Positions 1-12,923 of a stretch of 64,000 nucleotides of DNA are shown here, piece by piece; position 1 is the first letter of the stretch, and the number at the start of each line of letters is the position of its first letter. The position numbers and the translations under genes are program-made. The notes under the pieces are model-generated. The model made no database searches and was not told where the DNA came from. It worked only from the letters and a program-made list of their open reading frames with translations. Source of the stretch: Channallabes apus (lineage: Eukaryota; Chordata; Actinopteri; Siluriformes; Clariidae). The stretch covers positions 10,894,352 through 10,958,351 of the forward strand of contig CM060126.1 in NCBI GenBank assembly GCA_030522415.1. The letters are read 5' to 3'.

Positions 1-232
1 TAAATGTGCCTGTTCACTGTTTTAAATGTTTATTTAATGAATGCACGCCTTCATTTTCCACCGTTCAGCCTAAATGCAGATGTGCAGTGAAGTATGTGGA
101 GTATGGAAAAGGAAAGCAGTTTTGGCATATCGGCTTTTACACTTTAAGTTTCGTTTTTCTATTTGTCCTGATGTGGAGTACCTCTTTCTTTTTAGGTTTC
201 CGTTTACTGAGATTCTGTCCAGGGAAAGTACC

Positions 233-3200
233 ATGTCTCAGGACCGGTTCATCTGTTGCTCTTGTGAGTATATTAAGTCTTGTTTTTTTTTTTTTTTTAA
301 CTGTACTTTCCTAATGCTATTTTTATTTTAGTTTATTTATATACAGAACCTTGTTTTATAAATATAAAATACATGTATTCTATTTATATTTGACTTAATA
401 ATTTTAATTAATATATAATAATTGTAATGGCTGAAGTTTAAACTATGATTAAAATCACCGCTACCCCCCAAAATAAATTTCTTAAAAAAGAAAATAAAAA
501 TGCAGAATTTTTATTTCTGAAAGTATGCTTAGTGGCATGACTGGGGATCATTGTAATATTTGAGAAAGAAAGAATACTGACAGTTAAAAATGAGAGATGA
601 CATGCAAAGAACAGATGGCACCAAACACAGTTTTAAAACAAAGGAAAGTTAATTGGGTTCAAAAGATGGCAATTTAAGCTTCACATAAATTTGCATGCAT
701 TAATCTTTGATATTACTTTTGGTTTCTAAACAAAACAAAACAAAACAAAAAAACCACCCCCCGACAAAAAAAGAAAAAGAAAAGAAATAAGGAAATTGAA
801 AAAAATTATATACAATAATTTTAGTGGGTTAAAAAAATCTGATATGATAAGACAATGCATGTGTAGTGTAGTGTTACAATCTGGAACTGAAATTAAAGTA
901 AACTGGGATTATATGTCATGCATATAAAATATTAAAATAATGATCAACTCATAATAAAAGTAATGTCAATATTTGGTTGGGAAGAACAGCCAAAATTTTC
1001 CAAACACAATGACAAAATACCATTATTAAAATGGAAATAATATGTCACAACTATAACTCTGTCTAGAGAAGGTTGGACAGTGAATGTTAGTAACTGAGTG
1101 GAGTGGGGCATGCAGTCACTTATAAAGAAATAATCCAACAAATATGATGCAATTAAAATTATTTCTTAATGTGGCCCTTAGGAACGAAAAGCACACATAT
1201 TATAGAAATATGCTGCAAATACAAAAACACATACAAAAGTCAAAGCAAAATTGCAATTTGATTTTCCAAGTGTAATTACTCTCTTCTTAAACAATATATA
1301 CTCAGCAAAAAAAGAAACGTTCTCTGACTTTCAACTGTTTTTACTTTCAGTAAACTTAATGTGTAAATATTTGTATGAACACTAAAAGAGTCAACACCAT
1401 AAGACATAAAGTAAAAATGTTTCACAATGTGTCCCTGAATGAAGGGAGGCTCAAAATCAGTCAGTACCAGTCAGTATCTGGTGGCCACCAGCTGCTTGAA
1501 GTACTGCAGTGCATCTCCTCCTCATGGACTGGACCAGATTTGTCAGTTCTTGCTGTGAGATGGAGGGATTGTGTGTTCCTGGTGTGACTCGGGCAGTTGT
1601 TGTGGCCATCCTGTACCTGTCACGCAGGTGTGATATTCGGATGTACCCATCCTGTGCAGGTGTTGTTACATGTGGTCTTCCACTGCGAGGATGATCAGCT
1701 GTCCTTCCTGTCTCCCTGTAGCGCTGTCTTAGGCGTCTCACATCACATAACACAATAATCACTGACCGTTGATGACTGTTAAAATAACTTCCCTCCGACA
1801 ATGGTTGAAAAATTTTTCCAAAACGAAACTTGAATGGACGTCTTTGCCGTTATCTGATTCAACAGTGATCAAACGTTTGCTGAGAGGGTACAGTATATAT
1901 TGAACAACACTTAGCTATACGGGAAATTTTCTGCGTCACGCCGTCCTACCGTGACTGATTTTGGCCAGGAACACGATGTTGCTGTTGGAAAATATTTACT
2001 GGGGTGTCACTCAGTTACATAGTTATTAGAAGTACATCATGTGATGTGGTTGACGGTGTCATGTAGTTACACAGGAATTTGTTCAGAGTTACATAACAGA
2101 GCCAACATAACAGAGGTGAAAGTTAGGAATGGATTTAACTGAATGCTTATTAGTTACACGTTCAAACTGACTCAATAAAATACATTTTCAAATGATACTT
2201 TATTTGGAGCCCCTGGATAACCAGGATCTCTGAGCACGTGTTCAATTAACCCAGTCAGTATCCTGTCCCTGTCCGATAGTGTCACATACCGCCATGTGTA
2301 AAAGTTAGTACCCCCACTTTTAATCTGATGTGTTTTTGTGTTAAAAAACACATAAAACCCATAAATAAAAAAATATCTGATCCAAGCATGTCAAAAATTT
2401 AATCAATAATGAGAACCCTCTTACTGTTATAACAGGATTTTAGAGGTTACGTTGCAGCCAGGTGCTGCTAATCATCTGTCCTTGATTATTTGATCATGAG
2501 CAGGTGCATATCTCTATAAAAGCAGAAGCTTTGAGAGTTCAGTCAGGTGTGTGTTAACACATTGCCAAGAGGGAAGGACAAAAGCGATGGTTTTAGAGAT
2601 GCAGCTGTTGCTGGCTTCTGGAACAATATATAATATAAGGTGCACAGATGAGACCAAAGTGGAGTTGTTTGGTCTTAATGCCCAGAGCCATGTTTGGTAA
2701 AAACAAAACAACAACACAATTTTTGCAGAAACACCTCATGCCCGCTGTCAAGCAGGGTGGTGGAGGGGTGAGGATTTGGGCTTGTTTAGAGGCCACAGGA
2801 CCTGAGCACCTTGCAGTCAGTGAGTCGACCATGAATACCAGGGTGTTCTAGAGGCAAATGTGAGGCCATCTGTCCAACAGCAAAACCTTGTTCAAAATTA
2901 TGTCATGTACCAGACTAGTGATCTAAAGACTAACCTTAGTCTATAGCAGAATAGCTCAAAAAATAAAAGAGATAAGATTTTGGATGAGCCTAGTCCAGAC
3001 CTCAACCCAGTTGAAATGATGTGGCAGCACTTTAAGATAACTGTGAATTAGTGAATGCCCACAAGTGAAAACCTATGTTGTAAAGAAGATTGTGAGAGAC
3101 TGATAAAGTCATGCAGGAAACAACTATTTCAAGATATTGAATCACAAGCTATTGAATCATGGGTGTACTTAGTATTGCCCACATATTTTTTTTTCCTTTT

Positions 3201-4484
3201 TGGCTTTTTTTTGGGTAAATAAATAATGGCACAGTGGAAAAGTTATATGTTGTTCGTCTGAGGTTGTATTTGACTAATACTAAGACCAGCTGATCTGATG
3301 ATTTGATGATTGTTTTACACAAAAACACATTGAATTAAAAGAGGTTGTATTAACTTTGGTAGCCAAATGTATATCTGATCCTAAAATTCATACCAGCCAG
3401 CTAAACTTTCAATGTTTTTGAAAAGCCATGGAATTGATGTATGCTTCTGATTTGTGACATTATTCACTTGTTATTCATGTCTTACAAAATCAGACATGTA
3501 CAGTGTTAAATAAGAGAAATCACACTACAGTACAGTATCTCAACAAATGAGTCAAAAGTGTCCTCTTGTTTTATATATATATGATTTTTTTCCCCCAGTA
3601 TCTATTGTGATTGTGCTGTTCATCGTCTCAAGTGCCAGAAGAAATGAAGATGACGTGATTGCAAAATGTCTTCATGATGATGACTATGATGAATTTTTGA
3701 AGATAATCAAAGAAGGTCTACCCCCAACGAAGAAACCTCACAATGTGGCCATCATTGGTGCGGGCATTGCTGGACTTACTGCAGCTAAGTTACTAGAGGA
3801 TGCTGGACATAAGGTAAATGTCCATTTATTCACTTAAAAAAGACGAATGCAAGACTAAAGTACAGTAGATTAGGTTTATATGCAATTTTACTTTCCTGCA
3901 TAAAGTATTTGAAGAGTTACTGATTGTCTTTTATGTGCATTTTTTTAAATAGTTTACTTTTAAATTACTATAAAACCCTATAAAACAAGGGCAGTTTTTA
4001 TTTATTTATTTATTTATATATTTATTAATTTTTACCAGAACTTTTTTAGTCCTTCTAAGCAACCTAAATTATATCTCTAAACAAATCAAAACACCAGGCA
4101 CGCACAATGTTCTGCTGTCGTCCGTCTGCTCAGTCAGCACCATCCTGTGCAAACATCACTACAATACAAACAGCCTATAAATGCAGTTCATTATTAACCA
4201 CATACAGGTGTAAACGCTCAGTCAACACATGATCGTGCACTGACATTCTTGCCATTCTCAGCTGGTACTTGCCATGACAAAGTGGTCGTATTTGTTGTAT
4301 TGAAAACTGAAACACAAAATTGTACCCTTTTTATCAAAATAAATACATTTGCAAATTCATCTTCATTCATTCATCTTCTATACCGCTTTATCCTGTATTA
4401 GGGTGGCGAGGACCTGGAGCCTATCCCAGGAGACTCAGGGCACGAGGCAGGGTACACCCTGGACAGCGTGCCAATCCATCGCAG

Positions 4485-4525
<41 letters not shown>

Positions 4526-7500
4526 ACAGATATGTTCTTTAGGCACTCACAAAAGGTAAGAGAGGGAAAACAACAGCTAAACTGATTTCTTCTGAGGGGC
4601 GAGTGGGTGACGACTCGGCGGCATACTCGTTCATCCAAAGCTAACGCTAAGGCTAGCCCACCGGAGCACACCTCCTCTGCGCTTCACGTGTCCAACAGGT
4701 TTGCTCTCTTCAGTGATGCACCCGCTGAGAAACCTGAAAGAGCTCTGGTTATAGGAGACTCTATACTGAGGCACGTGACTTTAGCTAGACCTTTAGGGGC
4801 GCCAGCGGCAGTGGTTAGGTGTATCCCGGGAGCCAGAGCACTGGACATAGCAGGTAATCTTAGGGCTCTAGGACAGCACAGGTTGAAGCTAATGATATAC
4901 GCCTTCGTCAGTCAGAGGTTAGTAAGAGTAACTTTACAGAGGTGTTTAAATTTGCGAAGGCGATGTCCGATGAAGTACAGTAATATGCTCTGGTCCCATC
5001 CCAATGAGATGTGGCGATATAGCTTACAGCAGGTTATGTTCGCTGAAACGCTGCATGTCCAGATGGTGCTCCGAAAATAATGTGGGCTACATAGACAATT
5101 TGGAGGGCAAAGCTGGCCTGTTAGTCCATCCCACTCGGGAAGGTGCTGCTCCCATTTCCTGTAGTATAGCTCATAGTCTCAGTAGAGGTCTAGTTAATCG
5201 GTGACAATCCAGAGCCCAGGCCAGGGAGCAGACAGACAGGCTAAACCAACCGTCTGCTAGCTGCATAGAGTCGTCACTCAGGGTTCACCATATTGAGACT
5301 GTGTCTGTTCCTCGATCTAAGCAAAAATGTAGAAAGACTCAGAAAGTCTGTTTTAGTAATTTAATTAATATAGAGACAAAAAATTCAAATTCAAAGCACA
5401 CTGAATGCGCAGCCGGCACCTCTGATCTGAAGCTAGGATTGTTAAATATTAGATCTCTCGCATCAAAAGCGGTTATTGTTAATGAAATTATCACAGATCA
5501 GGCGTTTGATATACTCTGTTTAACTGAAACATGGGTTAAACAGGACGAGTATGTAGCTCTAAATGAAGCTAGTCCTACTGGATACAGCTACATACACCAG
5601 CCTCGGCTAACTGGTAGAGGAGGAGGCGTCGCAGTTATTCATAATGATCATCTGTCTATCGTACAAAAACACGGACACAAATTTAACTCATTTGAAATTC
5701 TTTATAGTAACATAAAAAGTGTAGCGACAAATATGAAGTCTGCTCAGTCGATCCCACTAATGATCATTTACAGACCTCCAGGGCCGTATTCTGAATTTCC
5801 CTGTGAATTTGCAGATTTCCTCTCAAACCTAGTCGTTTCTGTAGACAAAGTGTTAAATGGTGGAGATTTTGATATTCATTTTGAGAATCCAGAAGACCCT
5901 CTGAGAACAGCATTTATGTCCATACTGGACTCAGTAGGAGTAAATCAGTGTGTATAGTACCCGCTCATAAAGCAGGTCACACTTTAGATTTAATAATATT
6001 CTTCGGACAAAGTATAAGAAATTTATTCAAAATTCCACTGTTTGAAGTTCACAGATCACTATCTTGTCTCAATTCAAGTGCGTCATAGTTTTATCAATAA
6101 TCTCCCAGAGTTATCAACTTTGTTTGGATCGTCAACCCTAGGTACTGTAGCCTACTGTACTGTAAATCGATGCAGAAAAACTAGTTCATGCTTTTATCCC
6201 CTCTAGGTTGGACTATTGTAAGGCCTTACTGTCTGGTTGTTCACCTAGGTGTATAAACAAGCTGTGAGTCCTCACTAGAACCAGAAGATAGTTCGTCGAT
6301 AGATATCAGGGATAGTCTTATCATTTTGATTCATACACATTCACATTTCATAGAAACTTAAATAATTCTTTTGATTGTGTACAGCTGCTTTGCGACAATG
6401 TCAATTGTTAAAAGTGCTATACAAATAAAATTGAATTGAATTGAGCTGATGAAATTTCTAGAAGTAAAGGCAAGACTACGAGTCAGAAGGGACAAAAAAA
6501 CAAACACAGTCTCTACCTCATGAGGGCAGCACACCATTTTTTAAATGAAATCTCTCCTCATGCTACATCCTGATTTTCCTGGTCATGTGTTGTTAAATGG
6601 CTTCATATAAATTAGTGTTTGGTTGTAAGCGGCCCTGTGGCTTAGTGGTTAGCACTGTCGCCTTGCGCCTCCAGGGTCCAGGTTCAATTCCAACCTCTGG
6701 GTCTTTGTGCATGGAGCTTGCATGTCCAAAAAAATACGCTAATTGCTGTTCCCAATTTGCGGGTGTATCTGTGTGTCCTGTGATGGATTGGCACCCTGCT
6801 TGTGCCCTGAGTCTCCTGGTATAGTCTCCAGGCCCCACTATGACCCTGTATACAAGATAAAGTGGTATACTGTAGATGACTATGAGTGAGTGTTTGTTTG
6901 GTTGTAGATCACGTTCACAAGAATCACATTAATCGAATAATGTTTTACTGCTTCATTAGGTTACAATCATAGAAGCAAGTAATCAAATAGGTGGAAGGAT
7001 TTCGACATACAGGAATGAAACGGAAGGCTGGTTTGCAGAATTCGGTGCCATGAGGATTCCAAGCTTTCACTGGTGAGTTAAAGACCTGTTTCATAGCATT
7101 TGAAGACATAATGTATAATCAATGCTGTCTGTCATATAGGGTATATGTTCTTAACAATCATTTGCTTATTATTCGAATGCTGAAACAGCTCAGTATATTG
7201 AGGATAGAGGATAGAGTACTTTATTAATCCCAAATGGATTTCTCTTTGGGACTTCAGACTTCAGCTCTGCCTTCAATATAGCATGTAGATTAATCACCAA
7301 ACTTGTCTTTTCCAACCCATCTGCAACTGGATTAAGGACTTCACAACAAATCACCACCAGTCTGTTAGACTAGACCACCACCTCACCTCCAAAGGCACCC
7401 AACAGGGGTATGTGTTCATCCCCATTATATACACACTCTAAACTCATGACTGTGCATCACCCCGTCCCACCAGCAACATCATCATGTTTGCAGATGACAC

Positions 7501-10500
7501 AGCCGTGGTTAGTTTCATGAAGGAGATGAAACAGTGTACCAGGGTGAAGTCCAAAGACTGGTAGTGTGGTGTGGCTCACAAAAACAAAGGAACTTAATAT
7601 AAACTTTGTAAGTGTGGCACAACTCCAATGATCCAATATACATCAATGGAGACTGTGTGGAAGGGGTAATTACTTTCAGGATTTTCTGATGGTGGTTAGA
7701 TCTTCTGTTGTCCTTCTACAGCTGCTCCATTGAGAGCATGTTGATGTACTGTATCACTGTGTACTGTAGTACACCAACAGCTCAGCAGTAGACAGGAAAA
7801 CCCTTCAGAGGATCATCAACACCTCTCAAAAATCATCGGCTGCTCACTCCCCTCCCTGGTAGAGCTATCCAGAGCAAACAACATAATGAAAGACCCAAAC
7901 CACTATGGACACCATCTGTTTGACCTTCTTCCCTCTGACAGATGCTTCAGGTCCCTCACATTTAACACATGCAGACTTATGAACAGTTTCTACCCTGGAG
8001 TCGTTCAAGAACTGAATACTAGCAAACACTGTCACTGAATGTTCTGAACTACTTGCACTACACACATTCACGTCTACAGATTTCGCAAACTCTCACTTCA
8101 TATTTATTTATCCCCACCTGCAAAAATCTGTACATGAGACAAAATACAGTCGATATTCAAGAAATGAATATGCAATACTGTAACGTGTAAAATATCCTAA
8201 TATCCTAACGTGTAAAAAGTCCTAATTTACTTTTTATTTCATATTTAAAATGTATAATCTTGCTGGATGACACTGAACAGTAATATCTGATTTATTATGC
8301 AAATATTTGTGGATGATATTTATATTTATATTTAATGGATCATGTATGCATGGAGCGAATCATCAGCCTCCATCTAACCCTATCCTCTGCATCCTCTTCT
8401 CTTATCCCAACTAACTACATGTCCTCTCTCACTGCATCCATAAATCTCCTCTTTGATCTTCCTCTAGACCTCTTGCCTGGCAGTTCCAACCTCAACATCC
8501 CTCTTCCGATATATTCACACTCTCTCCTCTGAACATGTCTAAACCACCTCAATCTGGCCTCTCTGACTTTATCTCCAAAACATCTCACATGGGTTGTCCC
8601 TCTGATGAACTCATTCTTGATCTTATCCATCCTTGTCACTCCCAAAGAGAACCTCAACATCTTCAGCTCTGCTACCTCCAACTCTGCCTCCTGTCTTTTC
8701 TTCAGTGCCACTGTCTCTAAGCCGTATAGATGATATTCCCACTTAGAACATTTAAAAAAATTTTTTAAATAAGATTCAGGTTCACATTTTTTATGTTATT
8801 TGTTTTTGAATACCTGACATCTGGATTAATCAAATTAATTCCAAAATCTATTTAACTAGATTAATAACTGACCCAGTATCAAATTAATTATGATTTAGAC
8901 AAGCTCTGGTTTTCACCACTATACTGTACCAAAATTTTAAAGTGAAAACTCCTGCCTGAGCACACATCTATGGTGTATTTCAAATAATATTTGTTTCATC
9001 CTTCTTTGTTCCCAGGATTCTCAGAAATGTCATTTCAAAGCTGGGTCTGAAATTGAACCCATTCATTGAAGAAGACATAAACACTTATTATTATATAAAC
9101 GGTGAGCGTCATAAAACTTACCAAGTGATACAGAATCCTGATGTTCTAAAGTACCCGTTAAGAGAGGACGAAAAAGGAAAATCAGCCAGTCAACTTTACG
9201 ATGAATCCTTGTGGAAGGTCAGCCAAAAGGAGCAGGCATTTTTTTTTATTATTATGTATATTTTATATGTTTCTTTAGCATAATTCAAAATGATTTCGAT
9301 TGTTTTCTAGATAAGAGAGTATGTAAAGGAACATGGCTGCCATGCAATGATACAGAAGTATGATTCATACTCACTTAAGGTAACGAACCTATAATTTAAA
9401 TTGGTCTAACCTACTGTAACTTTAACCTCATTGGTTTGGTTATAAACAGACGTGCGTTTAATTGTACAGGAGTATTTGGTGGAAGAGGCTAACATGAGTG
9501 TTGGAGCCTTGCGCATGATTGGAGACATTCTCAATGAGAACAGCTTCTATTACAATTCTCTCATGGAGAGTCTCTACCTGCAGTCTGATATAAATGATGA
9601 CACCACGTAAGTAATGTTAACAACTTTTCTTTTGACATGTTTGTTTAAACATAATATGCTCCACTTCATTCATTATGTCTCAGTGATACAAAATTATTTA
9701 ACTCTGTGTCATAGTTTACTCTTTCTCCAAATCCTGCCAGTTAAGAATGTGGCCAATAGCCAACGTCTTTCAAGTCTTATTGTTTAAGGTGCAAACGTGA
9801 TGCTACATGTCCTGTGACTACATAAAGTCTACTCTCCCATGAATTCAAACACTTGGTTATTTTCCAAGACTGACTTTTCCGGTCACCTTCTGTGACTATA
9901 CAGTATTAGTGATAATGACCCATTATCACTAATACTGATAATGTTACTGTCGTAGATGTTACAGTATGTAAGGAAAATAACCATGATGAGGCATGTTGTT
10001 ACATTGAAATAATCAATGTTTGAAGCAGATTTACTGTTATAACCCTAAAGTTGACTCTTTTTCTAAACAGGATCTTTCACCCCAACATTTGCAAATGATA
10101 AAAATGATAAAATGACATTTTTGGAATGCCCATTGAACAAGTTCCTGTCATCAGTTTCCGTGCTGGAGCTATAAACAGTAGTTCCCTCATCAGCCTTCCT
10201 TTTTTTCTCTTTAGGAAATCAGAAACAAAAGACAGTTTGTCATGTTACTAAGAAAATAAGAAATAAGAAAATGGTGTGTGGTTAGCACTAGGGTCCAGGT
10301 TCGATTCCTGTCTCATGAGTTTGCATGTTCTCGTGCCCTAAGATGATGAGTGAGTGAGAGGTAGCAACACGTTAAGTCCACGTACTGTACTGTAGATGTC
10401 TGCCTTGTCTTTCTGTATTGCAGAACGTTCTGCCTAACTTATTAATAAAAAGAAATAAAATTTCGTAGGGTTGTGTATCTTCTGCCTTGTTTACGCTTGT

Positions 10501-11755
10501 AAAGTTGTATAGTTCTTCTTTTGTTAAAAACACTGCCTGTTTAAAGTAGATTATTAAATCCGGCACATAATTGTTCATAACATCACTTTTACTCAGCATT
10601 TAGATTTTAGCGCATAACACTCTCAGTTCAGTGCATTATAATAGTTTCTGTGTCCTGTCCTCCACATACTCTGTGGATTTACAGAAAACTATCGTGTTGA
10701 TTGGCTCTGTTCCGTGCCGTGCATATAGAACCAATGGTTTCTGACAAAACCTTTCTTGTATTTACTTATTAATATTGCATTTATAAGAACAGCTACTTTG
10801 TAGTAATTTCAATGTAGACAGTCCATGCATTAAATACTAATTTCCTGGAACATCAAGAGAATGATTTACTACAAGCCATGATTTGAATTATATCTTGTGC
10901 TTTTAGCACAGCTAATGTTATAGGAAATGTATCAGATTTAAGAATTCAACAGTTCTATAATTATAAATAATCCTTAATATCCTGCTCTTTCCCAGATACT
11001 TTGAAATCGATGGTGGCTTTGATAAGTTACCCTTCAAATTTTATGAAATCCTCACGTCGACGATCCTCCTCAACTCAAAAGTCAGAGGCATCAGTCAGAC
11101 AGAAAGCAATGTGACCGTGTTTTATGAAGAAAAGCACAAGTCACCCTTCTTGACCCAGAAAACATTTGACTACGTCTTGGTGACGGCTACAGCCAAAGCT
11201 ACCCTTTTCATCGATTTCCAGCCCTCCCTGAGTTCTTCGAAGGTGGATGCCCTGCGCTCAGTGCACTACTCTAGCTCCACCAAGGTTGTGCTGAGATTCA
11301 GCCACAGGTTCTGGGAAGATGAAAGCATTTATGGTGGAAGAAGCATTACAGATTTGCCCTCACGCTTTATCTACTACCCCAGCCACAATTTCACTGGGAA
11401 AGGAGGAGTCCTGCTGGCCTCCTACACTGTCTCAGATGATGCCGCACTCTTCCAAGGAATGTCTGATGATCAGCTGGAGTCAGAGGTACTGAATGACTTG
11501 AAGAAGATCCACGGGGGGCATATACAGGATCTCTACACTGGAGGCATTGTGAAGAAATGGGGGTTGGATCCATACAGCCTTGGAGCCTTTGCTATGTTTA
11601 CCCCCTACCAACTAACTCAGTATATTGATGATCTGTCCAGAAATGAGAGCAGGACTTTTTTTGCAGGGGAACATACGGATATGCCTCATGGCTGGATTGA
11701 GACTTCTATAAGATCTGCCATCAAAGCAGCGATAAACATAAACAATGCTGTATAA
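233..11755 (+). CDS. L-amino-acid oxidase (secreted flavoenzyme), complete seven-exon gene
   Basis: Coding exons: 233-263, 3599-3813, 6960-7072, 9016-9217, 9311-9379, 9470-9606 and 10996-11755. All junctions are GT-AG, the phases agree, and the sum is 1527 nt (508 aa plus TAA). Residues 1-23 form a signal peptide whose first 10 residues come from the tiny first exon. A dinucleotide-binding GAGIAG motif is at residues 64-69, GGRI at 93-96, the RIPSFHW segment ends exon 3, and the C-terminal FAD/substrate motif FAGEHTD with downstream HGW is at about 478-489. Lys352 sits where snake-venom oxidases have their active-site lysine. The family oxidises L-amino acids to 2-oxo acids, ammonia and H2O2; fish members are secreted antimicrobial proteins of skin, gill or serum. 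Length is normal for the family. A TTTTTAG acceptor near 195 suggests exon 1 may follow a 5'-UTR intron. The family is certain; the exact orthologue (il4i1-like or a fish-specific LAAO) is not. Confidence 0.93.
1302..1960 (-). mobile_element. Tc1/mariner remnant with N-terminal transposase fragment
   Basis: The left end reads TA then CAGCAAAAAAAGAAACGT, a Tc1-like terminal repeat. On the minus strand 1457-1801 encodes a Tc1 transposase DNA-binding region with the [16 protein letters not shown] linker. The catalytic part is absent, and I could not find the opposite terminal repeat, so the right boundary is approximate. The copy is truncated and cannot be active. Confidence 0.75.
2290..3370 (+). 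mobile_element. Decayed Tc1-like element
   Basis: The sequence around 2640-2850 resembles the Tc1 transposase stretch beginning DETKVELFG. The segment near 2985-3030 resembles the SPDLNPVE catalytic block. Many stops and indels interrupt it. Boundaries are estimated from where resemblance fades. Confidence 0.6.
4364..4530 (-). repeat. tRNA-headed SINE-like repeat (3' part) with (CA)n tract
   Basis: The text from the ATTCATTCAT tail through ACCGCTTTATCC, CTGGAGCCTATCCCAGG and GTACACCCTGGACAG matches, reversed, the tail of the full copy at 38070-38450. A (CA)n tract of about 36 bp follows at 4486-4522. Confidence 0.75.
4590..6450 (+). mobile_element. L2-clade LINE, internally deleted, with esterase-type ORF1 and endonuclease fragment
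   Basis: The 5' part (4607-5204) encodes an ORF1 remnant with a GDS block ([10 protein letters not shown]), the mark of the SGNH-esterase ORF1 known from fish L2 elements. Region 5301-5957 encodes the N-terminal apurinic-type endonuclease ([16 protein letters not shown] and IIYRPPG motifs). The reverse transcriptase is almost entirely deleted, and from about 6160 only RT C-terminal scraps and the 3' UTR remain. The tail is a run of TTGAA units. The same family is inserted at 43663-45989. TACTGTA scars at 6143, 6153 and 6158 lie at the deletion joint. Confidence 0.8.
6629..6890 (+). repeat. tRNA-headed SINE copy
   Basis: The head GTGGCTTAGTGGTTAGCACT (box A-like) and GGTTCAATTCC (box B-like) is followed by the usual body and a tail reading AAGTGGTATA then CTGTAGATGA. 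Other copies read GGTATAGA without the five extra bases, so a Tc1-type footprint sits at 6868-6874. Confidence 0.8.
7200..8110 (+). mobile_element. Rex1-like LINE fragment, reverse transcriptase part, decayed
   Basis: Translated pieces show a DFSSAFNTI-like block near 7250, a PQG block near 7398, a FADDTAVV block near 7490, and the 3' RT end up to about 8040. Frameshifts and deletions separate them. It lies in oxidase intron 3. TACTGTA at 7747-7753 and 7762-7768 disturbs the stretch that in Rex1 reads through as a tyrosine-rich motif. Confidence 0.75.
8340..8730 (-). mobile_element. RTE-type LINE fragment (3' end of ORF2)
   Basis: On the minus strand 8415-8711 encodes 98 aa of the C-terminal region downstream of RT in RTE elements. 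Visible are [10 protein letters not shown] and a basic [20 protein letters not shown] tail. It is a short 5'-truncated copy inside oxidase intron 3. Confidence 0.75.
10275..10360 (+). repeat. Short degenerate SINE fragment
   Basis: GTGTGGTTAGCACTAGGGTCC followed by GGTTCGATTCCTGTCT and GAGTTTGCATGTTCTC matches the SINE head; the rest is lost. It lies in oxidase intron 6 (9607-10995), which otherwise holds nothing recognisable. Confidence 0.6.
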
Positions 11756-12141
11756 CAAAAAACTGACAATACTGCAATTGTTCAAATCTAAACACAACTG
11801 AAACACTTTACTAACTTACTAATTAAAACGAAACACTTTTTTAACATACGGTCTACCTACTCTCCTGCGATGATCAGAAACCATCAGGACATGAGCATAA
11901 AATTGAACTGAAAATCAACTGTCTTACAGTTAATGGACATAAATGTTATTTTAAAAATTTATATTATAAAACTGTGTTTTTAAAAAGATTTTTAATTAAT
12001 TTAGGTTACTTTTCTTTTTAGGGTTTTTTAGAAAATACAAATAATGATAATTATTTATAACAAAGATATACTGACAAGCTGATGGTGTCATGTTGTACGG
12101 GTAGGGGTGCTGGGATCTACCACAGTGTGCTGATTTTCTTT

Positions 12142-12163
12142 TATTATTATTATTATTATTATT
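12142..12163. repeat. (TTA)n microsatellite
   Basis: About seven TTA units lie 3' of the oxidase gene. Possible polyadenylation signals (AATAAA near 12213-12240) follow. Confidence 0.8.
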
Positions 12164-12321
12164 GATTATTTTTAACGTCTCATATATGTTGTTTGTTACA
12201 GGTGTGTAAAAAAATAAAAACTTGAATAAATAATAAAAACTTTAATATTGAAATTTATAAAAGTATCTGGGAATTATACAATGTTTGGGGGGGGGTGTAT
12301 ATGTAGTATAAAGTGACATAT

Positions 12322-12557
12322 TGTAACGTTTTCAACGCTATCAGGGATATTGGTGGACGAGTTGGTTGTGTGGTCTCCCCAATGCAAATGGTTAGGGAGC
12401 CTTTTATTAAAACAGCACAAGCACTCACACATACAGGTCAAGCGCACACATATTATCTACACATACCCTCGCATGGCCGTAGCCACTTAACTGAAACCAC
12501 TTCCCCAACAGGGTGAACACTTAACCCAACTCTGTCGCCAGCCCCGCCCATGCCACA
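12322..12557 (-). mobile_element. Solo LTR related to Ty3/Gypsy element 1
   Basis: Read on the minus strand it starts TGTGGCATGGGCGGGGCTGGCGAC and ends AGCGTTGAAAACGTTACA, matching the 239-bp LTRs at 20353 and 25168 along its length with many substitutions. It is flanked by the 4-bp duplication ATAT (12318-12321 and 12558-12561). That is the expected product of recombination between the two LTRs of an older insertion. Confidence 0.85.
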
Positions 12558-12923
12558 ATATCCTTTTTTCAATACAACCTAGGCAATATGATGAACTGAA
12601 TTTTATTTTATTTTAACCAACTATACAAACATAAATAAGCAATAAGACAGATACTGTACATACAGTCACATTGTTTCTATGACAGAAAATACTTTATTAA
12701 TAATATGCACATTTAGTGAGCATGACATTTTTGTTAAGCAAAGTCATATGTATCATACACATAAATAGTTTAAACTCTGGAATCAGGTTTTGTTCTGTTT
12801 AGATACTAAAACAATAAAAGATGGTGTAAACCATATTTCTGTTTTCTACAGTATTTGTATACTTTAGAATTTCTATCATTGCTTGCTCTACCCTGACACT
12901 TTGGACAGCACCGGACTGTGTAA

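Larger units (their letters stand above)
264..3598 (+). other. Oxidase intron 1, filled with Tc1-type remnants
   Basis: This first intron holds two decayed Tc1-like segments (about 1302-1960 and 2290-3370). The rest is AT-rich sequence with no recognisable gene. TACAGTA scars are at 1889 and, as an overlapping pair, at 3526-3537. Confidence 0.7.
3814..6959 (+). other. Oxidase intron 2 carrying an L2 LINE and two SINE copies
   Basis: This intron contains a SINE-like repeat with a CA tract (4364-4530), a rearranged L2 LINE (4590-6450) and another SINE (6629-6890). The remainder is unremarkable AT-rich DNA with a TACAGTA scar at 3861. Confidence 0.8.
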
